The notes under the pieces are model-generated. The model had not been told where the DNA came from and did not search any database. It saw only the letters and a program-made list of their open reading frames with translations. A program made the translations under genes and the position numbers. Shown piece by piece: positions 32,658-41,715 of a stretch of 64,000 bases of DNA (its first letter is position 1; each line of letters starts with the position of its first letter). This DNA is from Bacteroidales bacterium (GTDB lineage: Bacteria > Bacteroidota > Bacteroidia > Bacteroidales > UBA932): positions 1 through 64,000 of the forward strand of contig JAAZMM010000044.1 of the NCBI GenBank assembly GCA_012798805.1, given 5' to 3'.

Positions 32658-33920
32658 ATGGATAATTCTTCGCAAAATATATATATAAAAACACTTCCCT
32701 CCGGAATCAAATTTGCCTTCAAACGCTCACTTTCACCGGTAGCCTATTGCACGCTCAATATCCGCTCCGGGACGCGTCACGAACCGGAAGAACTTCCCGG
32801 TACTGCCCATTTTGCGGAACACATGCTCTTTAAAGGCACTTCAAAACATTGCCAGCGCGAGATCAACAACCGTCTGGAGCGCCTGGGAGGTGAACTTAAT
32901 GCATTTACCACCAAAGAAGAGACGGTAGTTCATGCCACAACTCTCAAGGAAGACATCGGCAAGTCGGCAGATCTGCTTTTTGAAATAGTACTCAGTTCTA
33001 CATTTCCTGAAAAGGAACTCATCAAAGAACGCTCTGTAATCATTGATGAAATCAATATGTACAAAGATTCTCCTGCCGAGAAGATCTATGATGACTTCGA
33101 AGAGCTTCTCTTCGGCAACCATCCTCTATCAAGATCCATTTTGGGAGATGCAAAAAGTCTTAAAAAAATATCTACAACAGATCTGCGGGATTATGCCAAA
33201 TCGAGATTCACTCCATCTGCCCTTTGTTTCACCGCAGTAGCTGATATGGAGCCTGAAATTGTCGCTAAAATGGTAGAAAAGGCCATTTCACGCCATTTTG
33301 ACGGATCAGTAAAGAGCAAAACGTCCCAACAAGTTAATTCCTCCAATAGATCTTCACTTGATATCGGTGAAATATTTCACAAAGAAATCTCGCGCAGAAA
33401 CCATCAGGCCCACTGCATCATAGGTAGCAGCGCCTACTCGCTCTATGACAAGAATCGTCTTGCTCTCCTGTTGCTCTGCAACATGCTGGGCGGTCCCTCC
33501 TCCAACTCGCGTCTCAACCAAAGACTCAGGGAGCGCTCCGCACTGGTATATGCGGTAGAATCGTCATACACTCAATATTCGGACACCGGCACCTTCGCTA
33601 TATATTTCGGATGTGATAAAGGGGATGTGGAAAAATGTCTATCTTTAACCGACAAAGAGATCGGATTTTTCCGTGACGGCCGGCTCAGCGAAGCACAGCT
33701 TAGCTCAGCCAAAAAGCAACTTCTCGGACAACATGCCATCTCCTCGGACAATGGCGAAGTGCAGGCTCTCTCCATGGGCAAAAGCCTTCTCTCTTACGGC
33801 AACGTAATGCCCGACAGTGAGATAATTCGCCTGATAAAGGAGATCACTACTGAAGATATCCGTAGTGTAGCATATGAGGTGCTGGCCCCCGAACGACTCT
33901 CGACTCTCATATACAGATAA
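32658..33920 (+). CDS. M16-family zinc metallopeptidase
   Basis: A 420-residue insulinase/mitochondrial-processing-peptidase-like protein. The inverted zinc motif HFAEH occupies residues 51-55, and the downstream glutamate ligand lies in ERSVIIDEINMYKD. The C-terminal half is the usual inactive repeat with NMLGGPSSNSRLNQRLRE. No signal peptide is evident. Such single-unit enzymes often act as dimers that degrade short peptides; the true substrate is unknown. It is followed 6 nt later by an O-methyltransferase gene and may be co-transcribed with it. Confidence 0.93.
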   Translation: MDNSSQNIYIKTLPSGIKFAFKRSLSPVAYCTLNIRSGTRHEPEELPGTAHFAEHMLFKGTSKHCQREINNRLERLGGELNAFTTKEETVVHATTLKEDIGKSADLLFEIVLSSTFPEKELIKERSVIIDEINMYKDSPAEKIYDDFEELLFGNHPLSRSILGDAKSLKKISTTDLRDYAKSRFTPSALCFTAVADMEPEIVAKMVEKAISRHFDGSVKSKTSQQVNSSNRSSLDIGEIFHKEISRRNHQAHCIIGSSAYSLYDKNRLALLLLCNMLGGPSSNSRLNQRLRERSALVYAVESSYTQYSDTGTFAIYFGCDKGDVEKCLSLTDKEIGFFRDGRLSEAQLSSAKKQLLGQHAISSDNGEVQALSMGKSLLSYGNVMPDSEIIRLIKEITTEDIRSVAYEVLAPERLSTLIYR

Positions 33921-33926
33921 CTGAAA

Positions 33927-34556
33927 ATGGACCTCTTGGAGAAATATCTTATTGCACACTCCACACCTCAGAGCGAGGAACTTATCTGGCTTACGCGCCA
34001 GACGCACCTTAGGACCAACCGTGGCCGGATGCTTTCCGGACCCATTCTCGGTAAATTTTTGGAAATGGTCACTAAAATGATCTCTCCCTCCAGAGTCCTC
34101 GAGATAGGAACATTTACAGGTTACTCTACTATTGCCATTTCACGCGGACTTGCCCCCGGCGGCACCATTGATACCATAGAAATTAATGATGAACTCGAAG
34201 ATCTCATTCGCGAAGCTTACGACAAAGCGGGTATTACAGAGAGAGTAAGACTTATCTTCGGAGATGTACTCCAACTGCTTCCAACACTCAAAGAGGGCTA
34301 CGACTTTATATTTTTGGATGCCAATAAACGAGAATATCCCCGCTATTATGAAGCAGCTATCGGATTGCTCCGTAGCGGAGGCTTCATTCTGGCGGATAAT
34401 GTGCTCTGGGACGGCAAGGTATATGAAGATTCCCCTTCAACGGATCCACAGACACGTGGCATCCTCGAATTTAACCGTATCGTAGCTGAAGATCCCCGGG
34501 TGGAAAATGTCATCATACCTCTGCGTGACGGCATCAATATCATTAGAAAACTCTAA
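33927..34556 (+). CDS. SAM-dependent O-methyltransferase
   Basis: A 209-residue class I methyltransferase of the catechol/caffeoyl-CoA O-methyltransferase type. Motif I is VLEIGTFTGYSTIAIS, followed by IDTIEINDEL (motif II), FIFLDANKREYPRYYEAA (metal-binding aspartate region) and LADNVLWDGKVYED, which holds the conserved Asp-Asn. Substrate unknown. It overlaps no gene and sits 6 nt after the M16 peptidase. Confidence 0.92.
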   Translation: MDLLEKYLIAHSTPQSEELIWLTRQTHLRTNRGRMLSGPILGKFLEMVTKMISPSRVLEIGTFTGYSTIAISRGLAPGGTIDTIEINDELEDLIREAYDKAGITERVRLIFGDVLQLLPTLKEGYDFIFLDANKREYPRYYEAAIGLLRSGGFILADNVLWDGKVYEDSPSTDPQTRGILEFNRIVAEDPRVENVIIPLRDGINIIRKL

Positions 34557-34589
34557 AAAACAATATCAACTTTACAAAACTCATCAGTT

Positions 34590-35057
34590 ATGTCAAAATT
34601 TATTAAAGAATTCAAAGAATTCGCAATGAAAGGCAATGTGATGGATATGGCAATCGGTGTTGTTATCGGTGCTGCTTTCGGAGCAATCGTTACTTCACTA
34701 GTAGCTGATCTTATCATGCCACTCATCAGCTGGGCGACCGGTGGACTGGACTTCTCAGATTGGAGAATAACCCTTCGTGCCGCCATAGAGGCTACTGAAA
34801 CCACCGATGCAGTAGAAGGCCTCTACATTAGCTACGGTAACTTTATCAATGTGCTCTTTAACTTTATCATCATTGCGCTCTCAATTTTCCTTGTAATAAA
34901 GGGAATAAACAAGATGTCCAACAGATTTGAGTCTGAAAAGGCTAAAAAAGAGAGAGAAGAGGCCGAAGCTAAAGCAAAAGCAGAAGCAGAAGCTCCGGCT
35001 CCCGAAAGCGAGGAGGTGAAAATATTGAAAGAAATCCGCGACGCACTCAAAAAATGA
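34590..35057 (+). CDS. mscL: Large-conductance mechanosensitive channel
   Basis: MscL opens under membrane tension to release solutes during hypo-osmotic shock. The 155-residue protein has the N-terminal amphipathic helix and first transmembrane segment FAMKGNVMDMAIGVVIGAAF, the second segment NVLFNFIIIALSIFLVI, and a long charged C-terminal helix rich in Lys, Glu and Ala. It is slightly longer than E. coli MscL (136 residues) because of the periplasmic loop and tail. Its 3' end is 8 nt from the convergent M23 gene. Confidence 0.96.
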   Translation: MSKFIKEFKEFAMKGNVMDMAIGVVIGAAFGAIVTSLVADLIMPLISWATGGLDFSDWRITLRAAIEATETTDAVEGLYISYGNFINVLFNFIIIALSIFLVIKGINKMSNRFESEKAKKEREEAEAKAKAEAEAPAPESEEVKILKEIRDALKK

Positions 35058-35065
35058 TCTGCAGA

Positions 35066-36361
35066 TCAAAGCAGATCCAGCACATAATCGCGGTAATATT
35101 GACTGGTAACGAAATTCGAGGCAAGGTGGCGAAGCGAGTCACGACAAGCCTCGAATTTTGCTTTATTAGCCTCTTTTATCGGCTCTGCCGGAGGTGACTC
35201 CATTTTGAGCGGATTGATTGGTGTTCCGTTTTTCCAAACCCTAAAGTCGAGATGGGGGCCGGTGGACATCCCCGTGCTACCGACATAACCGATAACCTGG
35301 CCCTGAGAAACCCTGGAGCCCACTTTCAGGCCGGAGGCATACTTTGACAAATGAAGATAAGCGGTCGTATAGACAGAGTTGTGACGAATTTTCACAGTAT
35401 TACCGCCCCCTCCTTTGTAACCCTTTTCTATCACCACTCCATCTCCAATGGTAAGTACCGGAGTGCCGGTCGGGGCTGCATAATCGACACCCGTGTGAGG
35501 CCTGACTACCCGGGTAATAGGATGTCTTCTGGCATAGGAAAATCCCGAACTTATCCTCGAGAAATATTTCAAAGGACATTTTAGAAAAGATTTCCTCATA
35601 CTCTCCCCGTCGGTATTCCAGTAACGGTTGGAAGTGCCTTCTTCTTCAAAATAGAGACACTCTATAGACTTGCCGCCACTTGTAAAGGTCGAAAACCATA
35701 CTTCACCTATATCGATTGCCTCTCCATCACAAGAGTATTCATTGTAGAGCACTTTGAACGAGTCACCCTTCTGCAATCCGAAAAAATCAACACTCCAGGC
35801 ATATATTTCAGATAGTTTTATTGCCAATAGCGGTGAAGCACCTGCATCCTGAATATCATTCCATAGAGAAGAAGAGATCTCCACTTCTACATATTTCTGC
35901 TCCACATCCACTTGCTTTTGCACAAGCGATACGGCAAGGGTATCACGCAGATCGAAAACTACTGCAGAGAGATTGTCCTTCTGATAAACAAAAAAATCGG
36001 GAGCCTCGCCCTCGGCAGGGAGATAAGCATAATAGGGCTGCCCCGTCTTGAAAGCAGTCGCATCAAAGATACCCCGTGATTTGGAGACCAGATCATTGAC
36101 CTTGCCGAGAGGTACTCCGAAACCATTGAGTACTGTAGAAAAATAGTCCCTTGCTCCCACCTTGCCTTCCACCACTATATATTTGTCCTGCGGAATCCCG
36201 AAATAATCTGTTGAGACCTCCTCTACCCAATGCTCCTGTTCCGAAATCTCATCGGATGCTCCATTTCCATTACACGCAGCCAATAATACCACAAAAATCA
36301 TCAATACCGCCAATCCGGGCAGCACTCTTGTAAATTCGCCTTTATATCTCACTTTACGCAT
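35066..36361 (-). CDS. M23-family peptidoglycan endopeptidase lipoprotein
   Basis: A 431-residue lipoprotein. ATG 36361 is chosen over an upstream in-frame start because it gives a clean lipoprotein signal (VLMIFVVLLAAC). The C-terminal LytM-type domain has the zinc site HTGVD (H289, D293) and GPHLDF (H370, D372); in most M23 enzymes the last motif is HxH, so an Asp replaces a zinc-ligand His, a variant I believe is common in Bacteroidota. The N-terminal part (about 60-260) resembles OapA/SH3-like regions. Likely role: cleaving peptidoglycan cross-links during growth or division. It is divergent from the division cluster starting with mraZ. Confidence 0.88.
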   Translation of the reverse strand: MRKVRYKGEFTRVLPGLAVLMIFVVLLAACNGNGASDEISEQEHWVEEVSTDYFGIPQDKYIVVEGKVGARDYFSTVLNGFGVPLGKVNDLVSKSRGIFDATAFKTGQPYYAYLPAEGEAPDFFVYQKDNLSAVVFDLRDTLAVSLVQKQVDVEQKYVEVEISSSLWNDIQDAGASPLLAIKLSEIYAWSVDFFGLQKGDSFKVLYNEYSCDGEAIDIGEVWFSTFTSGGKSIECLYFEEEGTSNRYWNTDGESMRKSFLKCPLKYFSRISSGFSYARRHPITRVVRPHTGVDYAAPTGTPVLTIGDGVVIEKGYKGGGGNTVKIRHNSVYTTAYLHLSKYASGLKVGSRVSQGQVIGYVGSTGMSTGPHLDFRVWKNGTPINPLKMESPPAEPIKEANKAKFEACRDSLRHLASNFVTSQYYRDYVLDLL

Positions 36362-36420
36362 CTTTTTACTCTTAATTTTCCCGCAAGTTAACCATTTTTC
36401 AACACTCTGTTGATATTTTT

Positions 36421-36460
36421 GTGGAAAAATTTGTAAAAATTTGTAAAAAAGTGGAAAACT
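36421..36460 (+). promoter_or_regulatory. Putative MraZ operator: four boxes with 10-bp period
   Basis: Four consecutive 10-bp units: GTGGAAAAAT, TTGTAAAAAT, TTGTAAAAAA, GTGGAAAACT, starting at 36421, 36431, 36441 and 36451. MraZ in E. coli binds TGGGN boxes repeated every 10 bp in its own promoter, and this array has the same period and position, overlapping the likely -33 element. The boxes are seen; binding by the MraZ encoded 53 nt downstream is inferred. Confidence 0.6.
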
Positions 36461-36473
36461 ATTATTACTTTTG
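36440..36473 (+). promoter_or_regulatory. Promoter of the mraZ/dcw cluster
   Basis: TTTG (36440-36443), 22 nt, then TACTTTTG (36466-36473). It is the only good promoter found ahead of the long division/wall operon and is embedded in the 10-bp-periodic repeats. Confidence 0.55.
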
Positions 36474-36512
36474 CAAAACACATCATATAAACAACTATAC
36501 TATCACATTTGA

Positions 36513-36959
36513 ATGGCAAAGTTTATCGGCGAATATAAAGCAAAAGTTGACGACAAGGGGAGGTTAATCTTCCCCTCTGCCTTCAAATCCGCTATGGGTA
36601 GCGGAGCCGACCTGCGCTTTGTCATAAAAAAATCCCTGTTTTCCGAGTGTCTCGAGATGTATGAATATGCTGAGTGGGAAAGGGAGTCTGAGGAGGTCAG
36701 AAGCCGTCTCAACTTCTTCAACCGCGAGCACGCTGTTTTTTGGAGAGAATATATGCGTGGCAGCCATGTTGTGGAGCCCGACGAGAAACTTGGCAGGATC
36801 TCCATCCCAAAGGAAATGCTCGACTCTGTCGGAATCCTGAAGGATGTGATATTCTTTGGCAACAATCACAAGATCGAGGTCTGGGCTAAGGAGAAACTCG
36901 AAGCCCAGCAGCTCGACAGTGATGCCTTTGTTGCACTTGCTGAAAAGATTCTGGGCTAG
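36513..36959 (+). CDS. mraZ: MraZ transcriptional regulator
   Basis: A 148-residue protein with two SpoVT/AbrB-like repeats: the first around GEYKAKVDDKGRLIFPSAFK, the second around EPDEKLGRISIPKEML. MraZ binds repeats in its own promoter and controls the division and cell wall cluster. The start ATG is 40 nt after the -7 element. It leads the cluster mraZ-rsmH-ftsL-ftsI onward; rsmH starts 18 nt downstream. Confidence 0.95.
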   Translation: MAKFIGEYKAKVDDKGRLIFPSAFKSAMGSGADLRFVIKKSLFSECLEMYEYAEWERESEEVRSRLNFFNREHAVFWREYMRGSHVVEPDEKLGRISIPKEMLDSVGILKDVIFFGNNHKIEVWAKEKLEAQQLDSDAFVALAEKILG

Positions 36960-36977
36960 AAAAGAAGGAGGTGAGAG

Positions 36978-37880
36978 ATGTCAGCCTACCATATACCTGT
37001 GTTACTGGAGGAGAGCGTGTCAGCTCTGGCAGTAAAAGAGAGTGGGATCTATGTTGATGCCACTTTCGGGGGCGGAGGTCACAGCAGGGCTATTCTCGAG
37101 CGTCTAGGCAGCAAGGGTCGCCTGATGGTATTTGATAAGGACTACGAGGCTTTTGCAAATTTGCCTGACGACGATAGAGTTATCGCAGTCAACAACAATT
37201 TCCGGTTTATCCACAACTATGTGAGATACCATGGTTTTGACAAGGTGGATGGAATAATAGCCGACCTGGGGGTTTCCTCCCATCAATTCGACACAAGTGA
37301 GCGGGGGTTTTCCTTTAGATTTAACGCTCCGTTGGATATGAGGATGAATCTGGAAGCGAGAAAAAGTGCGAAAGATATTTTAAATAGTTATACGTTAGAA
37401 GAACTGGAAAAGGTCTTCAGAGTCTATGGGGAGGTAGGTGAGAGCAGAAAGGTAGCAGATCTTATATGCAGGGCCAGGGAGGTCACTCCCATAGAGACAA
37501 CCGAAGATTTGGGCAGAGCCTTAGAAAGCGTTCTGCCCAAATTTTCAGAACACAAATTCCTCGCCAGGATCTATCAGGCGCTTAGGATTGAAACCAATGA
37601 TGAATTGCGTGACCTGGAGGGATTGATGAAGGGAGTTGTGCGTTCACTTAAAAGCGGAGGCATAGTTTCAATTATCAGTTATCACTCCCTTGAGGATAGG
37701 ATAGTGAAGAATTTTCTCAAATCCGGCAATGTGACCGGCAGGATTGAAAAAGACCTGAAAGGGCATGGCTCCTCCCCTTTCGAACTGGTCAACAAAAAGC
37801 CGATCCTCCCCGGTGAAGATGAAATTGCCGGCAACACCCGCGCCAGGAGCGCTAAACTCAGGATTGCTAAAAGGAGATAG
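36978..37880 (+). CDS. rsmH: 16S rRNA (cytosine-1402-N4) methyltransferase
   Basis: RsmH (MraW) methylates C1402 in the ribosomal P site. The 300-residue protein starts YHIPVLLEESVSAL and has the SAM-binding loop VDATFGGGGHSRAIL, GIIADLGVSSHQFD, RGFSFRFNAPLDMRM and the C-terminal SYHSLEDRIVKNF. Length and motifs are standard. ftsL begins 3 nt after its stop, so translation is probably coupled. Confidence 0.97.
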   Translation: MSAYHIPVLLEESVSALAVKESGIYVDATFGGGGHSRAILERLGSKGRLMVFDKDYEAFANLPDDDRVIAVNNNFRFIHNYVRYHGFDKVDGIIADLGVSSHQFDTSERGFSFRFNAPLDMRMNLEARKSAKDILNSYTLEELEKVFRVYGEVGESRKVADLICRAREVTPIETTEDLGRALESVLPKFSEHKFLARIYQALRIETNDELRDLEGLMKGVVRSLKSGGIVSIISYHSLEDRIVKNFLKSGNVTGRIEKDLKGHGSSPFELVNKKPILPGEDEIAGNTRARSAKLRIAKRR

Positions 37881-37883
37881 GAT

Positions 37884-38216
37884 ATGGGACTGAGAAGAAA
37901 TATCATAGATAAGATCACTTCGTTTTTTAGTGGATCTTTTATATTAAAAAGAAGACTTGACAGATTTCTTTGGTTCTTCATCTATATATTTATCCTGCTC
38001 GTGCTCTTTATCAGCTGGAATCTCTATATCGAGAGCAGACTGGTTAAAATCGAAAAAAACTCGGCTATCATCAAGGATCTCGAGATCAACCACCAGCAAC
38101 GCTCCCTGGAGCTTGTGGCCCTTGACTACAAGCCAGAAGTAGAAAAAATGTTACAGAATTTCGGTTCAAAGCTACAGGATCCGACCGACCCGCCTATAAG
38201 AGTAAAAGGAGAGTAA
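37884..38216 (+). CDS. FtsL-like division protein
   Basis: A 110-residue single-pass membrane protein: basic N-terminus, transmembrane helix at about residues 31-49 (LWFFIYIFILLVLFISWN), then a periplasmic helical stretch suited to coiled coil. It sits between rsmH and ftsI, exactly where FtsL lies, with 3-nt gaps on both sides. FtsL is poorly conserved in sequence, so the call rests on position, size and topology. FtsL would work with FtsQ and FtsB to activate FtsW/FtsI. Confidence 0.75.
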   Translation: MGLRRNIIDKITSFFSGSFILKRRLDRFLWFFIYIFILLVLFISWNLYIESRLVKIEKNSAIIKDLEINHQQRSLELVALDYKPEVEKMLQNFGSKLQDPTDPPIRVKGE

Positions 38217-38219
38217 AAA

Positions 38220-40244
38220 ATGAAAGTCAACATCGGAAAAGTGGGCATGGCGTATGTCATTTTCATCCTCATCGCATTAGCTGCGGTGGTGAAGATCGTC
38301 TATACCCAGTTTTTCCATACCCCCGAAAAGTCCGAAGTTGCAAGTGCAATTACCGATACGGAGGAAATCAAGGGTCGCAGAGGGAGCATCCTCTCTGATG
38401 ATGGACGTTACCTGGCCTTTTCAATTCCGGAATACAAACTCTATATGGACCTAAGCAGCAAGGTGATATCCGACACTCTTTTTGACAATAATGTGAAAGC
38501 CCTTTCAGTAGAGTTGGCAAATCTTTACAAGGATCGCAACGCAGCAGGATATGAAAGGCTTCTGCGTACAGCACGCAAAGAGCAAAAAAGATATCTCTGC
38601 ATCAATAAGAAACTGCTTACTTACCAGGAAATGAAGCGTGCGAAGACCTTCCCTATTTTCGACCATGGACAAAGGAGGGGCGGTCTGATCATAGAAGTAG
38701 TGGATGATCACCGTGAATATCCATACGATTACCTCGCCTACCGCACTCTGGGCCATCTCAAGAGCGATACTGCTCAGATAAGAGTTGGTATTGAAGGGAG
38801 TTGCGATTCCATACTTAGGGGCAAACCAGGTCAACGACCAATTAGGAAAACAGAGGGTAATGAGTGGATTCCCGATTATGACAGAGCCATTATTCCTCCG
38901 GTAAATGGTACCGATATAAAGACCACTCTCAATATCGATATCCAAAGTATAGCTGAAAGAGTGCTACGCAAGATGTTTTCTCAGAGCGAAGACCTTCAGG
39001 CCGGCACAGTGATAGTCATGGAGGTTGCCACAGGCGAGATAAAGGCTATGGTGAATCTTGAAAAATATAACGGCAAGTATGTGGAGAGATACAATTACGC
39101 TATAGGCAGAAAAGGTGAACCGGGATCAGTATTCAAACTCACCTCGCTGGCGATTCTCCTTGAGACCGGGAAAGTCAAATTGGAGGATGAAATGAAGGCG
39201 GAAGTCTATTACAGTGTACCGGGGAACAAATATGAAGACCCTTACCTTCGAGGCTACGATAAAATAAGCGTCCAAAGAGGATTTGAGATCTCCTCAAATA
39301 ATGTCTTCATAAAGCAGGTGTGGGAAAATTTTGGCTCCAGCAGATCCGCACAACAACAATATACAGATCTCCTTAAAGCAATGAATATCCACTATGATCA
39401 CGACATTGAAATAAACGGTCTCGCTAAAGCAACAATCCCTTCACCCTCGGATAAGGTCAGACCTTGGAAAGATATAGACCTTGCCTCTCTTGCCTTTGGA
39501 TATGCAGCAGAACTGACTCCACTCCATACTGTGACCTTCTATAACGCTATCGCCAACAATGGAGTAATGGTCAGACCTCACCTGATAAGCGAATTTATCA
39601 AAGATGGAGAGACAATTAAAAAGATTGAGCCGGTAGAGATCTCAACTGTTTGCTCAGAATCTACTGTAAAGGAGCTTCATAAGGCTCTTAGAGCCGTAGT
39701 CGAGAATGAGCGTGGAACAGCAAGGTCTGCATTCAAAGATTGCAAAGTAAAAGTAGCAGGAAAAACAGGCACCGCAAAAGTAGTCATTCCCTCTACCGGG
39801 ACTTATAATGACCGTCAGGGCAGAAAAATGCACCAGGGCTCATTTGTGGGCTTTTTCCCCTATGAAAACCCAAAATATACCGCAATTGCCGTAGTCTATT
39901 CGGGGCTGACACATAAAAACTTTTATGGCAGCAAATGGGCCGCCCCAATAGTTAGGGAGATTGCCGAATACATCTATACGACATCGCCCGAATGGAATGG
40001 GCGGTTGACTGCTTCTGCGCAACTTCCCGCATATAAGGAGTACCCTAACCATGCGGTCAATGATACGCTGTCGGGAGTACCAAATGTGGTCGGAATGGGA
40101 CTTAAAAACAGTATTAGCACCCTTGAAAGCAGAGATTACAGAGTCTCTTTTTCGGGACATGGCAATGTAATAAAACAGGAGCCCGCTCCCGGCACGGAGA
40201 GCACAAACAGAATAGTAAAACTTTACCTGGCAGAAAAAAAATGA
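38220..40244 (+). CDS. ftsI: Division transpeptidase (PBP3-type) with PASTA domain
   Basis: Class B penicillin-binding protein that cross-links septal peptidoglycan. The 674-residue protein has an N-terminal membrane anchor (about 7-27), the pedestal domain with KGRRGSILSDDGRYLA, and the transpeptidase motifs SVFK (active serine S303, K306), SSNN and KTGT (K515). The C-terminal ~60 residues are a PASTA domain (GVPNVVGMGLKNSISTLE ... QEPAPGT), as in many Bacteroidota. The stop overlaps the murE start by 4 nt. Confidence 0.96.
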   Translation: MKVNIGKVGMAYVIFILIALAAVVKIVYTQFFHTPEKSEVASAITDTEEIKGRRGSILSDDGRYLAFSIPEYKLYMDLSSKVISDTLFDNNVKALSVELANLYKDRNAAGYERLLRTARKEQKRYLCINKKLLTYQEMKRAKTFPIFDHGQRRGGLIIEVVDDHREYPYDYLAYRTLGHLKSDTAQIRVGIEGSCDSILRGKPGQRPIRKTEGNEWIPDYDRAIIPPVNGTDIKTTLNIDIQSIAERVLRKMFSQSEDLQAGTVIVMEVATGEIKAMVNLEKYNGKYVERYNYAIGRKGEPGSVFKLTSLAILLETGKVKLEDEMKAEVYYSVPGNKYEDPYLRGYDKISVQRGFEISSNNVFIKQVWENFGSSRSAQQQYTDLLKAMNIHYDHDIEINGLAKATIPSPSDKVRPWKDIDLASLAFGYAAELTPLHTVTFYNAIANNGVMVRPHLISEFIKDGETIKKIEPVEISTVCSESTVKELHKALRAVVENERGTARSAFKDCKVKVAGKTGTAKVVIPSTGTYNDRQGRKMHQGSFVGFFPYENPKYTAIAVVYSGLTHKNFYGSKWAAPIVREIAEYIYTTSPEWNGRLTASAQLPAYKEYPNHAVNDTLSGVPNVVGMGLKNSISTLESRDYRVSFSGHGNVIKQEPAPGTESTNRIVKLYLAEKK

Positions 40245-41689
40245 AACTGAATGAGATATTAAAGGGACTTGAAGTCCTCGACATAAAAGGCAGCAAATCC
40301 ATAGAGATAAGCAACATCACTCTTGACTCCCGCAAATGTAGTGCTGGCTCGCTTTTCATAGCAGCTGTCGGCACCAAGGCTAACGGACACGATTATATCG
40401 AAAGTGCCGTCAAAGCAGGTGCATCAGCAATAATCTACCAGGAAGGAGCATATAGCGGTGGAGAAGCAACATATATAAAGGTACCCGACAGCAGAAGGGC
40501 TGCGGGTCTTGCCGCATCCAATTTTTATGGCAATCCTTCTTCAAAATTCAACCTTGTGGGGGTGACAGGCACCAACGGCAAGACCACTACGGCCACACTC
40601 CTCTACAACCTCTTCACCTCTCTCGGTTATTACTGCGGACTTATTTCCACCATTGCCAACTATATCGGGGAGGAAAAATTTGAAACCGAACACACCACTC
40701 CCGATGCCATTGCTCTCAATAAATTGATGTCCCTCATGGTAGAAAGAGGTTGCGAATATTGCTTTATGGAGGTAAGTTCCCATGCTCTGGATCAGGAGCG
40801 TGTCTATGGTCTGCAATTCAGGGGAGCGATATTCTCCAACCTGACTCATGACCATCTCGATTATCATGAGACATTTCTTGAATACCTCCAGTGCAAGAAG
40901 CGTCTCTTTGACAACCTGCCGAAAAAAGCTTTTGCCCTTATAAACATAGATGATAAAAACGGTGAAGTAATGGTGCAAAACTGCAGGGCAAACATAAAGA
41001 GATACTCATGCAGAACGCTTGCCGACTTCAATTGCAAAATATTGGAGGAGAGTCTGGAAGGAATGATGCTCGCTATTGGCAACGATCGCTTCTGGACGCA
41101 GTTTATCGGCGCACACAATGCCTACAATCTGCTGGCAGTCTATGCAACGGCAATTCTTCTGGGAGCTGACAGAGATGAGGTGTTGGTAAAAATGAGCATG
41201 TTGCAGGCTGTTGCGGGCCGACTCGAATATATTCGCGGAGGCAATGAGATCACTGCTATAGTGGACTACGCTCACACTCCCGATGCGCTCGAAAATGTCC
41301 TTAAAACAATTCGCTTGACTGCCAAAGGAAGAGAGGTGATCTGCGTATTCGGCTGTGGAGGCAATAGAGATAAGAGCAAACGCCCCGAAATGGGAGTCAT
41401 TGCAGCAAAATATGCCGACAAAGTAATTGTAACATCGGACAATCCCCGTTTTGAGGATCCCGATGCCATTATAAATGATATCCGTAACGGACTCAACAAT
41501 GCCGAAAAGGCGAAGTCGCTCTTTATCACCGACCGCAGAGAGGCTATCCGCACCGCCATAATGATGGCTCCCAAAGGTGCCGTAGTACTTGTAGCAGGTA
41601 AAGGGCACGAAAACTACCAGATTATCGGTGGAGAAAAACACCATTTTGACGACAAGGAAATCATCTCCGAAACATTTGAACAACTTTAA
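40241..41689 (+). CDS. murE: UDP-MurNAc-tripeptide synthetase (meso-DAP type)
   Basis: Adds the third residue to UDP-MurNAc-L-Ala-D-Glu. The 482-residue Mur ligase has the P-loop GVTGTNGKTTTATLLY, EVSSHALDQERV and the C-terminal DNPR motif (residues 400-403), which marks meso-diaminopimelate specificity. This agrees with a Gram-negative wall of the usual A1-gamma type. It starts 4 nt inside ftsI. murF does not follow, as expected for Bacteroidota; mraY comes next. Confidence 0.96.
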   Translation: MKLNEILKGLEVLDIKGSKSIEISNITLDSRKCSAGSLFIAAVGTKANGHDYIESAVKAGASAIIYQEGAYSGGEATYIKVPDSRRAAGLAASNFYGNPSSKFNLVGVTGTNGKTTTATLLYNLFTSLGYYCGLISTIANYIGEEKFETEHTTPDAIALNKLMSLMVERGCEYCFMEVSSHALDQERVYGLQFRGAIFSNLTHDHLDYHETFLEYLQCKKRLFDNLPKKAFALINIDDKNGEVMVQNCRANIKRYSCRTLADFNCKILEESLEGMMLAIGNDRFWTQFIGAHNAYNLLAVYATAILLGADRDEVLVKMSMLQAVAGRLEYIRGGNEITAIVDYAHTPDALENVLKTIRLTAKGREVICVFGCGGNRDKSKRPEMGVIAAKYADKVIVTSDNPRFEDPDAIINDIRNGLNNAEKAKSLFITDRREAIRTAIMMAPKGAVVLVAGKGHENYQIIGGEKHHFDDKEIISETFEQL

Positions 41690-41715
41690 CCAGTAACAGA
41701 ACAAAACCTACACCT

